NCBI GenBank assembly: GCA_964492845.1
Contig: CAZBMZ010000007.1
Span: 124,001-188,000, forward strand
Reading direction: 5' to 3'
Length of the DNA: 64,000 bases
From: JADJPF01 sp964492845
GTDB taxonomy: Bacteria; Acidobacteriota; Blastocatellia; Chloracidobacteriales; JADJPF01
The notes below the pieces were generated by a model, which was given only the letters and a program-made list of their open reading frames with translations, searched no databases and had not been told where the DNA came from. Position numbers and translations under genes: made by a program. Below, one piece after another: positions 55,201 to 63,385 of the stretch (the stretch's first letter is position 1; each line of letters starts with the position of its first letter).

Positions 55201-55674
55201 AGTGGTGCTTTTAAGTTTTCTCAAGAATTTATTGACTATCTCAATAGTAGTAAACAACTGCGGGAAGCTCTTTTTGCTCAAGGTGGTCAACAAATGGAAG
55301 TTAGTTATGAACTTTTATTACAGCCTGTTACAAATAGCGATATTGTAATAGAAATTGATGGAACTAGAGTAGAAACACGTGGAACAACTCCACAGTCAGC
55401 AAAATTTACTTGGCCTGCAAAATCTGGGACATCAGGAGCAAAAATTACAGTAGTACAAGGCAGTAAAATAGCTGAAAGGGCTTTTCCTGGGGAATGGGGA
55501 CTTTTCAAAATGGTGGCTGGAGCAACAACAACTCCAGAAGGCAATTTGCTTATATTAAATTGGAATATTGAAGGAACCGCTATCCGTGCAACATTAAGAT
55601 CATCTAGTGCTAATAATCCTTTTTCACGTCGTCTTTTTACACAGTGGCATGCTCCAAAAAACTTACGAAATTAA
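52261..55674 (+). CDS. tssM: T6SS membrane-complex protein TssM (IcmF)
   Basis: 1137 residues. N-terminal TM helices (about 17-36 and 45-64), a cytoplasmic GTPase-like domain with Walker A GATSSGKT (125-132) and 'FIDTAGRY', a third TM (about 419-442), and a large periplasmic region typical of IcmF. It forms the envelope-spanning channel with TssL and normally the lipoprotein TssJ, which is not found in this window. AAGGAG sits before the ATG. Confidence 0.95.
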   Translation: MQPLLEYIEQIKSFLKIATTILLYGLTSFLGWSVIGNLGFGFNSQVLLIILILSTFPIALLIKHYFRKPEEQILAPANTSSFTTKDYPDLTNRAEEVVQWLKNTKLASKSAEKVVYQLPWFLVLGATSSGKTSLILNSGLDIQALPSQQSLGQNLFRPTNSCEWYVSDSAIFIDTAGRYINEATEEWLSLLNTIKRYRPERPIDGLILTVETTNITKASDNEIEQQAKQLRTRIDELKSEFNSPCPIYLIFTHMDVISGFEVFFSNFDKKTRNQIWGATIPLEQRDRAYSFFDEEFNYLCEALMKNRLVQLASSNLPKEQLEIFDFPLRFASVGNKMSLFVSALFRPSPFTDNPWLRGFYFTASSVVKKRASEKLLMTAQEYKEKYFVDDLIKEQLLNDANLAASMMKKKDTHGLKRKILVGAISLISVLLILGLTVSLVRNRSLINESLEKGLRVDEISRVEPRKIADTQDTAALQVELEAMEQLRQQLVILENYKKSQPLSYSYGLYSGNDINPNLRAIYFDLINQRFFQQTAENLENDLKKFADSKDKFSEEELGRYYDLLKTYLMLSDPSKSEPTFLANRLNDYWKKSYPLELELLAQQQLDFYAKQAIYDDVPHLKADDNIVAASRQHLTNYPAVNRFFKRITSEIDLKVNPVTVESITQGRNKGWLIGKYNVSGSFTIEGYQSYMKAALASAEAEMSKEDWVMGASSLTTKDLSSDVGKLENIYFHEYSKQWQNFLKALSVPAFKTKEDAIEALKVLSASDSPLALTLTEVARQTNFTGSKEKLSWWKKLFSSNTITASPQILELEKEFLALKQFLAQQEESSPISQYRASLRIVLDNLETATADQLSQTAKMLLTGKDDIGLQKAELTINKLLENFTSSVTRDAAFACRQPLGNLRAMLYGSSYVQIEQNWQEQIYPKARSIEQGFPFTETGSASITDLTRYLNPVNGVLAQFFNDRLASSFEEVTGKLQLKESGAFKFSQEFIDYLNSSKQLREALFAQGGQQMEVSYELLLQPVTNSDIVIEIDGTRVETRGTTPQSAKFTWPAKSGTSGAKITVVQGSKIAERAFPGEWGLFKMVAGATTTPEGNLLILNWNIEGTAIRATLRSSSANNPFSRRLFTQWHAPKNLRN

Positions 55675-55685
55675 AGGAGGGAATT

Positions 55686-56504
55686 ATGTCTTCAACACAA
55701 GTTACTTTAAGCTCAAAAGCAAAAGTTTTATATCAAAACGGCCAGCTTGTAGAAGCAATTAAAGAATTAATCCAAGAGGTTAGAAATGACCCCAATAATA
55801 ATTGCTTACGAACATTCCTTTTTGAATTACTTTGTTTTAATGGTGAATGGGAGCGTGCAGAGCGTCAACTTAAAGGCTTATCAATAATAGGAGCAAAAGC
55901 TGAGATTGGTTTATTAGTTTATGGAAATAATATAAAAGCTGCAATCCAACGAGATAAAGTTTTTTCTAATGCTATGACACCAAATTTTTTGTTTACTCCA
56001 CCAAATTATATTTCTTTACAATTAGCCGCAATCAAAAAACTACAAGAGCAAAACTATCTTGAAACACGTAGTTTGCTAGATGAGTTAGCATTAAATCAAC
56101 CGACTCTAAAAGGCAAACTTAATGGAAAGAAATTTAGTAGTTTTGTAGATTACAATGACTTTTTAGCTAATTGTTTAGAGGTGTTTTTAGAAGATAAATA
56201 TTATTGGCTAGCATTTGAAAATATCCAACGTTTGCAAATTCAACCACCAAAACTGTTGCGTGATTTGGTTTGGGCAAAAGCAATTGTTCAACTGACTAAT
56301 GACACATTAGTAGAGGTTTTCTTACCAACACTTTATCCAAATTCCTATAAGCATGAAAATGAGCTAGTACGTTTAGGCCGTATGACAGATTGGAAAGCTT
56401 TGCCTAATGAAATTTATCTTGGCTATGGATTACGCACATTTCTTAGTGATAAAAAGGAAAAAACCATTTTTGAAATTAATGAGTTAGCCTTTGATCACTC
56501 TTAG
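55686..56504 (+). CDS. tagJ: T6SS accessory protein TagJ (ImpE family)
   Basis: The start is placed at MSSTQVTLSSK because AAAGGAGGG lies directly upstream; an earlier in-frame start would overlap tssM. The N-terminal helical TPR-like part has 'NGQLVEAIKELIQEVRNDPNNNCLRTFLFELLCFNGEWERAERQL', the ImpE hallmark, and a C-terminal domain with 'RLGRMTDW'. TagJ binds the sheath protein TssB in other species. It precedes tssA by 17 bases. Confidence 0.9.
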   Translation: MSSTQVTLSSKAKVLYQNGQLVEAIKELIQEVRNDPNNNCLRTFLFELLCFNGEWERAERQLKGLSIIGAKAEIGLLVYGNNIKAAIQRDKVFSNAMTPNFLFTPPNYISLQLAAIKKLQEQNYLETRSLLDELALNQPTLKGKLNGKKFSSFVDYNDFLANCLEVFLEDKYYWLAFENIQRLQIQPPKLLRDLVWAKAIVQLTNDTLVEVFLPTLYPNSYKHENELVRLGRMTDWKALPNEIYLGYGLRTFLSDKKEKTIFEINELAFDHS

Positions 56505-56521
56505 AAAAAGGAGAAAAACTA

Positions 56522-57655
56522 ATGTCAAGCATAACAGTAGAAACAACAAAACCTTGTATTAGTTTTGAACAACTTCTAAGGCCAATTGAAGGAGAAAGTC
56601 CTTCAGGAGAAAACCTTCAATATGCTGGGCTTTATGATGATATTCGTGAGGCTCGGCGTAGTGAAGATGTTGAAGAATTAGGAGAATGGAAGCGAGAGAT
56701 AAAAACTTCTAATTGGAATAAAGTAGTAACTCTTTCAACTGATGCGCTAGAGACAAAAACAAAAGATCTTCAAGTAGCAGTTTGGTTTTCAGAAGCACTA
56801 GTAAGTAGTTATGGTTTTTTAGGGTTACGTGATAGTTTGCAACTTCTAAAAGGGTTGTTAGAAAATTTTTGGGAATCAATTTATCCTGAAAATGAAGATG
56901 GAGATTTAGAAGCTCGTGCTAATGCTTTTTCTTGGTTTGACCGGCAAATCTCTATATGTATTAAACAACTTCCTATCACCGCTTCTACATTAACAGATAA
57001 TTGTTCTTATTTGCAGTATGAAGAGTCTAAGCTTTTTGATGTTCCAGAAAAAATAGATGATTTAAGTTCTGAAGAAAAACGAAAAATAGAAGAATTAAAA
57101 GAACAAGCAGAAAAAGAAAAGAAAACCACATCAGAAAAATGGCGTAAGGCACAAAATACTTCACCACTTAGCTTTTATCAAACAACATTTAATCTACTTA
57201 ATGAGTGCTGGAAGGCTTTTTTAGAGCTTGATAAGTTAATGGACGAAAAATTTCTATCACAAACACCTGGTTTAGGAACATTAAAAAAATCTTTAGAGGA
57301 TATCCATAACTTAGTAAGCAAAATTTACAAAGAAAAACAACCTGCAAAAACAACTTCTGAAACTGAACTATTGGCAAAAAGCGAAGGTATGGAAAAATCC
57401 TCAATAGTTGAGCAACTGTCCACGAAAACCTTTCCAATAAATACAGGAGTAATTAGCTGTCGAGAAGATGCCTTACATAGACTAAAAGATGTAGCAGAAT
57501 ATTTTCGTAAAACAGAACCTCATAGCCCAGTAGCTTTTCTTGTTGAACGGGCTATTAAATGGGGTGAAATGCCATTAGATCAATGGTTAGAAGAAGTTAT
57601 CAAAAACAATGAAGCCTTAGATCAAGTGCGGGAAACACTAGGGATAAAAAGCTAA
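56522..57655 (+). CDS. tssA: T6SS cap/initiator protein TssA
   Basis: 377 residues. The ImpA_N domain is seen at the N-terminus: 'LLRPIEGESPSGENLQYAGLYDDIREARRSEDVEELGEW'. A helical middle and a C-terminal region with 'SREDALHRLKDVAEYFRKTEPHSPVAFLVERAIKWGEMPLDQWL', characteristic of TssA, follow. A charged coiled coil lies at about 180-205. It coordinates assembly of sheath and tube. A 151-base gap before tssB may hold a promoter. Confidence 0.92.
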   Translation: MSSITVETTKPCISFEQLLRPIEGESPSGENLQYAGLYDDIREARRSEDVEELGEWKREIKTSNWNKVVTLSTDALETKTKDLQVAVWFSEALVSSYGFLGLRDSLQLLKGLLENFWESIYPENEDGDLEARANAFSWFDRQISICIKQLPITASTLTDNCSYLQYEESKLFDVPEKIDDLSSEEKRKIEELKEQAEKEKKTTSEKWRKAQNTSPLSFYQTTFNLLNECWKAFLELDKLMDEKFLSQTPGLGTLKKSLEDIHNLVSKIYKEKQPAKTTSETELLAKSEGMEKSSIVEQLSTKTFPINTGVISCREDALHRLKDVAEYFRKTEPHSPVAFLVERAIKWGEMPLDQWLEEVIKNNEALDQVRETLGIKS

Positions 57656-57806
57656 GTTTGGCAATAAATTTGCACAAAGAATATTGTAGGTGAGTTAAAC
57701 CTTTGTTAGTTGAGAGTATTTTTTAAGAGTGAATTTTTACTAACTCGTAGTGATTGAATGTGGATTTAGCTAGTAATTAACGCTCTCTAAGAAAGGATAA
57801 AAATTT

Positions 57807-58325
57807 ATGCCTAAAAAAGAAAGCCTTCAGCATAAACTAGATCGAGTGCGTTCACCAAGAGTACATATCACTTATGATGTTGAAATTGGTGGCGCAATTG
57901 AAATGAAAGAACTTCCTTTTGTTATTGGTGTTTTGGGGGATTTTTCTGGAAAACCAGCACAAGCACTTCCAAAATTAAAAGACCGCAAATTTATTGAAAT
58001 TGATCGAGATAACTTCAATCAAGTAATGTCTGGTATGAAACCACGAGTAGCTTTTTCTGTAGAAAATAAACTCTCAGATGATGACTCTAAAATGAATGTA
58101 GAGTTGAACTTTAGAGAAATGGAAGACTTTAGCCCTGATAAAGTAGTTCAACAAGTTGCTCCATTGAAAAAAATGATTGAAGCTCGACGTAAGCTTTCTG
58201 ATTTGCTTTCTCAAATGGATGGTAATGATAAATTAGGGGAACTACTACAAGATATTGTTCAAAACACTGATAAACAAGAACAATTAAGCAAAGATCTTGG
58301 TTTGCAAATGAAAGATAATGTGTAA
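57807..58325 (+). CDS. tssB: T6SS sheath small subunit TssB (VipA)
   Basis: 172 residues with the typical 'KESLQHKLDRVRSPRVHITYDVEIGGAIEMKELPFVIGVLGDFSG' opening and a 'FREMEDFSPDKVVQQV' motif. It assembles with TssC into the contractile sheath. GGATAAAAATTT precedes the ATG. tssC follows after 12 bases. Confidence 0.96.
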   Translation: MPKKESLQHKLDRVRSPRVHITYDVEIGGAIEMKELPFVIGVLGDFSGKPAQALPKLKDRKFIEIDRDNFNQVMSGMKPRVAFSVENKLSDDDSKMNVELNFREMEDFSPDKVVQQVAPLKKMIEARRKLSDLLSQMDGNDKLGELLQDIVQNTDKQEQLSKDLGLQMKDNV

Positions 58326-58337
58326 AGGAGACAAACC

Positions 58338-59831
58338 ATGACTAAAGCAATAGAAAGCCAACAATCTTTACCAATTACCTCTGAACAACAAACTGAAGTT
58401 AGTTTGTTGGATCAGATTATTTCTGAAGGTCATTTAGCTCGTAATGAATCACAAAAAGAAATAGCTAAAGATCTAGTTTCTGAATTTGTCCAACAAGTGA
58501 TGCAAGGGGAAATGGTTTATTCTAAAGATGTTGAAGCCATGATTAATAATCGCATTGCTCAACTTGATAGGCTAATTTCATTGCAAATGAATGAAATTAT
58601 GCATGCAGAAGATTTCCAAAAATTAGAAGCATCATGGCGAGGTTTGCATCATTTGGTTTTTGAAAGTGAAACTAGCACTATGCTAAAGATCCGAGTTATG
58701 AATGTATCAAAAAAAGATTTAATACGGGATCTAGAACGAGCCGTAGAATTTGATCAATCAGCATTTTTCAAAAAGCTTTATGAAGAAGAATATGGAACAT
58801 TTGGTGGGGCACCTTATGGTGCATTGATTGGGGATTATGAGTTTAGTAATCATCCACAAGATTTATTTTTGTTGGAAAAAATTTCAAATGTTGCTGCTGC
58901 CGCACATGCACCATTTGTTGCTGCTGCTTCAGCACAACTTTTTGGTTGGGATGATTTTACGCAACTAGCTGAAGTTAGAGATTTAGCTAAAATTTTTGAT
59001 CGTATTGAATATGTCAAATGGCGATCGTTTCGTGAGTCAGAAGATTCGCGTTATGTGGGTCTTTGCTTACCACATACTTTAATGCGATTACCTTATGGAA
59101 TGGATACTGTTCCAACAGAAACTTTTAATTTTACTGAAACTGTAGATGGAACGGATCATAAAAAGTATCTTTGGGGCAATGCAGCTTATTCTTTTGGTAC
59201 ACGCCTTACAGAAGCTTTTGCTAAGTATTATTGGACTGTAGCAATTCGAGGTGTAGAAGGTGGTGGTCTTGTCCAAGGACTTCCAACACATACTTTTCGC
59301 ACAGATGAGGGGGAAGTAGCATTAAAATGTCCAACAGAAATTTCTGTTACTGATAGACGTGAAAAAGAATTTGCTGATCTAGGATTTATTCCATTAGTAC
59401 ACTGCAAAAATACAGACTATGCTGCTTTCTTTAGCGCGCAATCCACAAATAAAGCAAAGAAATATGATACAGACGCTGCTAATGCTAATGCCCGGTTATC
59501 AGCACAACTACAATATATTTTTGCAGTATCAAGATTTGCTCATTATCTAAAATCAATGATGCGAGACAAAATAGGATCTTTTATGTCACGCAAGAATTGT
59601 GAAGATTTTCTTAATCGCTGGATTAGTAACTATGTGCTACTTGATGATACTGCTGGTCAAGAATTAAAGGCTCAATATCCACTTCGTGAAGCACATATTG
59701 ATGTTGTAGAAATAGCTGGAAAACCAGGTGTTTATAAAGCTGTTGCTTTCTTAAAACCACATTTCCAATTAGAAGAATTAACAGTTTCTTTAAGACTTGT
59801 AGCTGAACTGCCCCAACCAGCACAAAAATAA
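58338..59831 (+). CDS. tssC: T6SS sheath large subunit TssC (VipB)
   Basis: 497 residues with the TssC patterns 'EIMHAEDFQKLEASWRGLHHLV', 'GALIGDYEFSNHPQDLFLLEKI', 'AAHAPFVAAAS' and 'PFVAAASAQLFGWDDF', and a C-terminal handshake region. It is the main sheath subunit with TssB. RBS AAAGGAG. A long hairpin follows before hcp. Confidence 0.97.
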   Translation: MTKAIESQQSLPITSEQQTEVSLLDQIISEGHLARNESQKEIAKDLVSEFVQQVMQGEMVYSKDVEAMINNRIAQLDRLISLQMNEIMHAEDFQKLEASWRGLHHLVFESETSTMLKIRVMNVSKKDLIRDLERAVEFDQSAFFKKLYEEEYGTFGGAPYGALIGDYEFSNHPQDLFLLEKISNVAAAAHAPFVAAASAQLFGWDDFTQLAEVRDLAKIFDRIEYVKWRSFRESEDSRYVGLCLPHTLMRLPYGMDTVPTETFNFTETVDGTDHKKYLWGNAAYSFGTRLTEAFAKYYWTVAIRGVEGGGLVQGLPTHTFRTDEGEVALKCPTEISVTDRREKEFADLGFIPLVHCKNTDYAAFFSAQSTNKAKKYDTDAANANARLSAQLQYIFAVSRFAHYLKSMMRDKIGSFMSRKNCEDFLNRWISNYVLLDDTAGQELKAQYPLREAHIDVVEIAGKPGVYKAVAFLKPHFQLEELTVSLRLVAELPQPAQK

Positions 59832-59838
59832 GTAGCTT

Positions 59839-59882
59839 TTAATTGTGGCAGAAAACCACAAGATAATTTCTGCCACAATTAA
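59839..59882 (+). other. 16-bp perfect stem-loop between tssC and hcp
   Basis: Arms 59839-59854 and 59867-59882 are exact reverse complements with a 12-nt loop, starting 8 bases after the tssC stop. There is no T run after it, so complete termination is unlikely. Partial termination, RNA processing, or protection of the hcp transcript end are the options. Confidence 0.7.
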
Positions 59883-59908
59883 ACAAGCTTATTGAAAAGG
59901 ATAATCTT

Positions 59909-60520
59909 ATGTCAGGACTTAATCTTCCTAATCAAGCACCAACAAATGTAGGTAAATCGGACATAGGCGAATTGTTAAATCTTATCCGAACATTAATTTC
60001 TGGCCCGCCAAAAATGGAAGAATACCGAGGTACAGCTTTTCTTTCTATTAATGGAATTAAAGGTGAAAGTACACATGATAAACATGAAGGTGAAATTGAA
60101 GTTCTTGATTTTCACTGGAGCGTAGCCCAACCTCATGCTGGTGCAGCTAGTGGTGGTGGGGCAATGAGAACAGAACGAGCGCATTTTGGAGATCTTTCTA
60201 TTTATAAAGCTATTGATACTTCATCACCAGCTTTAGCACATGCTTGTGCTAGTGGGCTGCATTTGAGTAACGCTGTATTACAGCTTTGTCGCGCTGGGGG
60301 TGAAGCACAAGTTTATATGAAATACAGTTTATCTGATGTTGTTATTACTAATGTTAGAACAGGTGGTCGCGGTTATGGAGAAAAAATTCCACTAGAAGAA
60401 ATTTCCTTAAGTTATAGCCAAATTGAATGGGAATATTTTCCTACAAAAGTTTCTTCTGGCCGTGTTGAAGGCCGTAAAGTTAAGAATTGGAATTTAAGAA
60501 CTAACCGTGAAAGCAGTTAA
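59909..60520 (+). CDS. hcp: T6SS tube protein Hcp, with N-terminal extension
   Basis: 203 residues. The Hcp core (about 37-200) begins 'TAFLSINGIKGESTHDKHEGEIEVLDFHWSV' and includes 'ACASGLHLSNAVLQLCRAGGEAQVYMKYSLSDVVITNV'. About 40 extra residues at the N-terminus have no match to the second copy. It forms stacked hexameric tube rings. The ATG is 8 bases after AAAAGG. Confidence 0.93.
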   Translation: MSGLNLPNQAPTNVGKSDIGELLNLIRTLISGPPKMEEYRGTAFLSINGIKGESTHDKHEGEIEVLDFHWSVAQPHAGAASGGGAMRTERAHFGDLSIYKAIDTSSPALAHACASGLHLSNAVLQLCRAGGEAQVYMKYSLSDVVITNVRTGGRGYGEKIPLEEISLSYSQIEWEYFPTKVSSGRVEGRKVKNWNLRTNRESS

Positions 60521-60550
60521 TAATTTGTGAATTTACTAAGGAGTAAAGTT

Positions 60551-61039
60551 ATGGACGCATTTCTAAAAATTGATGGAATTGAAGGTGAAAGTACAGACGA
60601 TAAACATAAAGGTGAAATCGAAATACTTTCTTTTAGTTGGGGTGTAATGCAAGCCTCAGCAGGAGTTGCCAGCACAGCAGGATCACTATCTGCTGGACGA
60701 GCGCAATTTCAAGATCTAAGCATAGTAAAACTGCTTGATAAAGCTTCTCCAAAACTAGCTTTAGCTTGTGCAACAGGAGAACACTTAAAATCTGCTTGTT
60801 TATCGCTACATCGTGCTGGTGGAGAAAAAGAACTTTATATGGAATATAAACTAACCGATGTATTAATAACTTCTGTTCGTCCTGGTGGGAGCAGTCAAGG
60901 AGAATCTATACCAATGGAAGAAGTTTCTATGAATTATGGAAAAATAGAACTTAAATATGTTCCAACAAAAGTTGAAGGTGGTAGAGGTTCTGGTAGTGTA
61001 GTAGCAGGCTGGGATCTAAAATTAAATAAGAAGGTGTAA
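60551..61039 (+). CDS. hcp: T6SS tube protein Hcp, second copy
   Basis: The start is set at MDAFLKIDGIEGES, with AAGGAG 8 bases before it; an upstream frame (60527) has no RBS. 162 residues, standard Hcp length, with 'DDKHKGEIEILSFSWGV' and 'GEHLKSACLSLHRAGGEKELYMEYKLTDVLITSV'. Clearly diverged from the first copy, which suggests distinct tubes, effectors or a division of labour. 30 bases separate the genes. Confidence 0.94.
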   Translation: MDAFLKIDGIEGESTDDKHKGEIEILSFSWGVMQASAGVASTAGSLSAGRAQFQDLSIVKLLDKASPKLALACATGEHLKSACLSLHRAGGEKELYMEYKLTDVLITSVRPGGSSQGESIPMEEVSMNYGKIELKYVPTKVEGGRGSGSVVAGWDLKLNKKV

Positions 61040-61043
61040 TAGG

Positions 61044-61526
61044 ATGAGTAGATTTGATAGCGAAATACATATTACTCCATCAGTAATAGATCGTTTGCTT
61101 GACGATGAGCCAGAGGTAGCGCAAGAACCTCTGGCTTCACGTTCACGCAGTTTGCAGCAGTTTAAGCAAGCTGTAAAGCGTGATTTAGAATGGTTACTTA
61201 ACACACGTCAAACATTGAAAATACCTGATGAGTTAAAAGAGTTAAATCATTCTATTGCTAATTATGGACTGCCCGATCTTTCTAATGTAAATGTTAAAAG
61301 TGTTAATGAACAGCATAATTTAGAAAAATTGTTGGAAAAAATAATCAAAATATTTGAGCCTAGGTTAGAAGATACTTTAGTAAAACTTGAGCCTGTACTA
61401 GAGAATGAGCCAGCTTTACATTTTCGTATCGATGCAAGACTTAAAGTGGAACCTGCTCCAGAACCAGTAAGTTTTGATACTGTGCTACGTCTTGATAGTG
61501 GCCGTTACCTTGTTAAGGAGGGGTGA
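61044..61526 (+). CDS. tssE: T6SS baseplate protein TssE (gp25-like)
   Basis: 160 residues with 'FKQAVKRDLEWLLNTRQ', 'IANYGLPDLSNVNV' and the C-terminal 'DARLKVEPAPEPVSFDTVLRLDSGRYLV'. This is the gp25/TssE wedge family, which initiates sheath polymerisation. Its start overlaps nothing, but its stop TGA shares bases with the tssF ATG (ATGA). Confidence 0.94.
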   Translation: MSRFDSEIHITPSVIDRLLDDEPEVAQEPLASRSRSLQQFKQAVKRDLEWLLNTRQTLKIPDELKELNHSIANYGLPDLSNVNVKSVNEQHNLEKLLEKIIKIFEPRLEDTLVKLEPVLENEPALHFRIDARLKVEPAPEPVSFDTVLRLDSGRYLVKEG

Positions 61527-63385
61527 TGAGAGATGAACTATTAGGATATTATGAAAAAGAATTAGCTTTTTTAAGACAGATGGGAGCAGAATTTGCAGAA
61601 AAATATCCTAAAGTTGCTGGCAGATTAATTTTAGAAAAAGATAAATGCGAAGATCCTCATGTAGAACGTCTTATTGAAGCTTTTGCCTTTCTAGCTGGAC
61701 GTATACGCCTAAAACTAGATGATGAATTTCCTGAAGTAACAGAGTCTTTGCTTAATACCCTTTACCCTCATTACTTAAACCCTATACCATCAATGTCTAT
61801 TGCTAAGTTTGCCCTTGACCCTGAACAAGGAAAATTAACCACTAGTTATCAAATTAATAAAGGCACTACACTTTATTCTAGACCAATTCATGGAACACCT
61901 TGTAGGTTTCGCACTTGTTACCCAACTACATTATGGCCTCTTGAAGTGAAATCTGCTGAACTAAGTTCTAATGCCCCTGCTGATTCTTATGGTAGATATA
62001 GTCAAGCATTTATTAAACTTTCTTTGCATTGTCTAAATAATACCCAACTATCTGAGCTAAAACAAAGCGAAGGTAAAGAGCCAATTGACCGATTACGCTT
62101 TTTTCTTAATGGGGAAGCACAGCTTGTTTATCCTCTCTATGAACTTATTTTTAATAATGTTACTAATATAGAATTGCGTTCTGTTAAAGGGAAGAGAATT
62201 TTAGGTAGCACTCCAAATGTAATTTCATTGCCAAAAGATAATATTCAAGCTGTAGGTTTTGGCGAAGATGAAGGATTACTACCATATACTACACGCTCAT
62301 TTATTGGGTATCGTTTATTAACAGAATATTTTGCTTTTCCAGAAAAATATCTCTTCTTTGATTTGTTAGGTATTGATTTAGCTGCTAAAGCTGGTTTTGG
62401 AGAAGAGTTTGAAATTTTTATTTATCTAAAAGATGTTAAACCTCCAACTACTCGTATAGAATCTGCCACGTTTCAACTAGGCTGTACACCTATTATTAAT
62501 CTTTTTCATAAAACTGCTGAACCTATTCAACTTACACATCAACAATATGAATATCATGTTATTGCTGATATTCATCGGCAAATGGCAACAGAAATTTATT
62601 CTGTAGATGATGTGATAACTACAGACCCTTATTTACAGCAAGCACAGCATTATCAGCCTTTTTATTCTTTAAGACATAGTTATAAACATGAACAAATCAA
62701 AACCTTTTGGTATACAACTAGGCGTGCTTCACAACGTAAAGACGACCCAGGAACAGAAATCTATATTTCATTAGTAGACCTTAATTTTAATCCTAATGTT
62801 CCAGCAGTAGAAACTTTAACTGTATCTGTAACTTGTACAAATCGAGATTTACCAGCCAAATTACCTTTTGGAGGTCAAGATGGAGATTTTCAAGTAGAGG
62901 GTAATGCACCTATTTCACGAGTTATTTGTTTAAAAAAACCTACTAATACTTTACGTCCACCCATGCGACGTTCAGCACATTGGCGGCTGATTTCACATTT
63001 AAGCTTAAACTATTTATCAATTGTTGAGAGTAAAGAAAACTCTGCTGAAGCTTTACGAGAAATTTTGCTTCTTTATGATTTTATGGATTCTCCAGCTACA
63101 AGAAAACAAATTTATGGAATTGAAAAAGTAAGTAGTCGTCGAGTAGTTCGCCAAATTGGGCCACGTATTGGAACAGGTTTTGTTCGAGGAACTGAATGTT
63201 CTGTTGAATTTGATGAAGATCAATTTGTTGGTAGTGGTGTTTTTCTTTTTGCTTGTGTGCTAGAACGCTTTTTAGCACTTTATACTTCTCTTAATTCTTT
63301 TAGCCAATTGAAAATCAGCACTAAACAACGGGAAGGATGGGTAAAAACATGGCTACCTCGTTTAGGCGATCAAATCCTTCTTTAA
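61526..63385 (+). CDS. tssF: T6SS baseplate protein TssF
   Basis: 619 residues from ATG 61526 (MRDELLGYYEKELAFLRQMG), with AAGGAGGGG directly upstream and a four-base overlap with tssE. 'VAGRLILEKDKCEDPHVERLIEAFAFLAGRI' and 'EVTESLLNTLYPHYLNPIPSMSI' are diagnostic. The C-terminus 'LFACVLERFLALYTSLNSF' and 'KTWLPRLGDQ' end the protein, which pairs with TssG. It overlaps tssG by 37 bases. Confidence 0.95.
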   Translation: MRDELLGYYEKELAFLRQMGAEFAEKYPKVAGRLILEKDKCEDPHVERLIEAFAFLAGRIRLKLDDEFPEVTESLLNTLYPHYLNPIPSMSIAKFALDPEQGKLTTSYQINKGTTLYSRPIHGTPCRFRTCYPTTLWPLEVKSAELSSNAPADSYGRYSQAFIKLSLHCLNNTQLSELKQSEGKEPIDRLRFFLNGEAQLVYPLYELIFNNVTNIELRSVKGKRILGSTPNVISLPKDNIQAVGFGEDEGLLPYTTRSFIGYRLLTEYFAFPEKYLFFDLLGIDLAAKAGFGEEFEIFIYLKDVKPPTTRIESATFQLGCTPIINLFHKTAEPIQLTHQQYEYHVIADIHRQMATEIYSVDDVITTDPYLQQAQHYQPFYSLRHSYKHEQIKTFWYTTRRASQRKDDPGTEIYISLVDLNFNPNVPAVETLTVSVTCTNRDLPAKLPFGGQDGDFQVEGNAPISRVICLKKPTNTLRPPMRRSAHWRLISHLSLNYLSIVESKENSAEALREILLLYDFMDSPATRKQIYGIEKVSSRRVVRQIGPRIGTGFVRGTECSVEFDEDQFVGSGVFLFACVLERFLALYTSLNSFSQLKISTKQREGWVKTWLPRLGDQILL

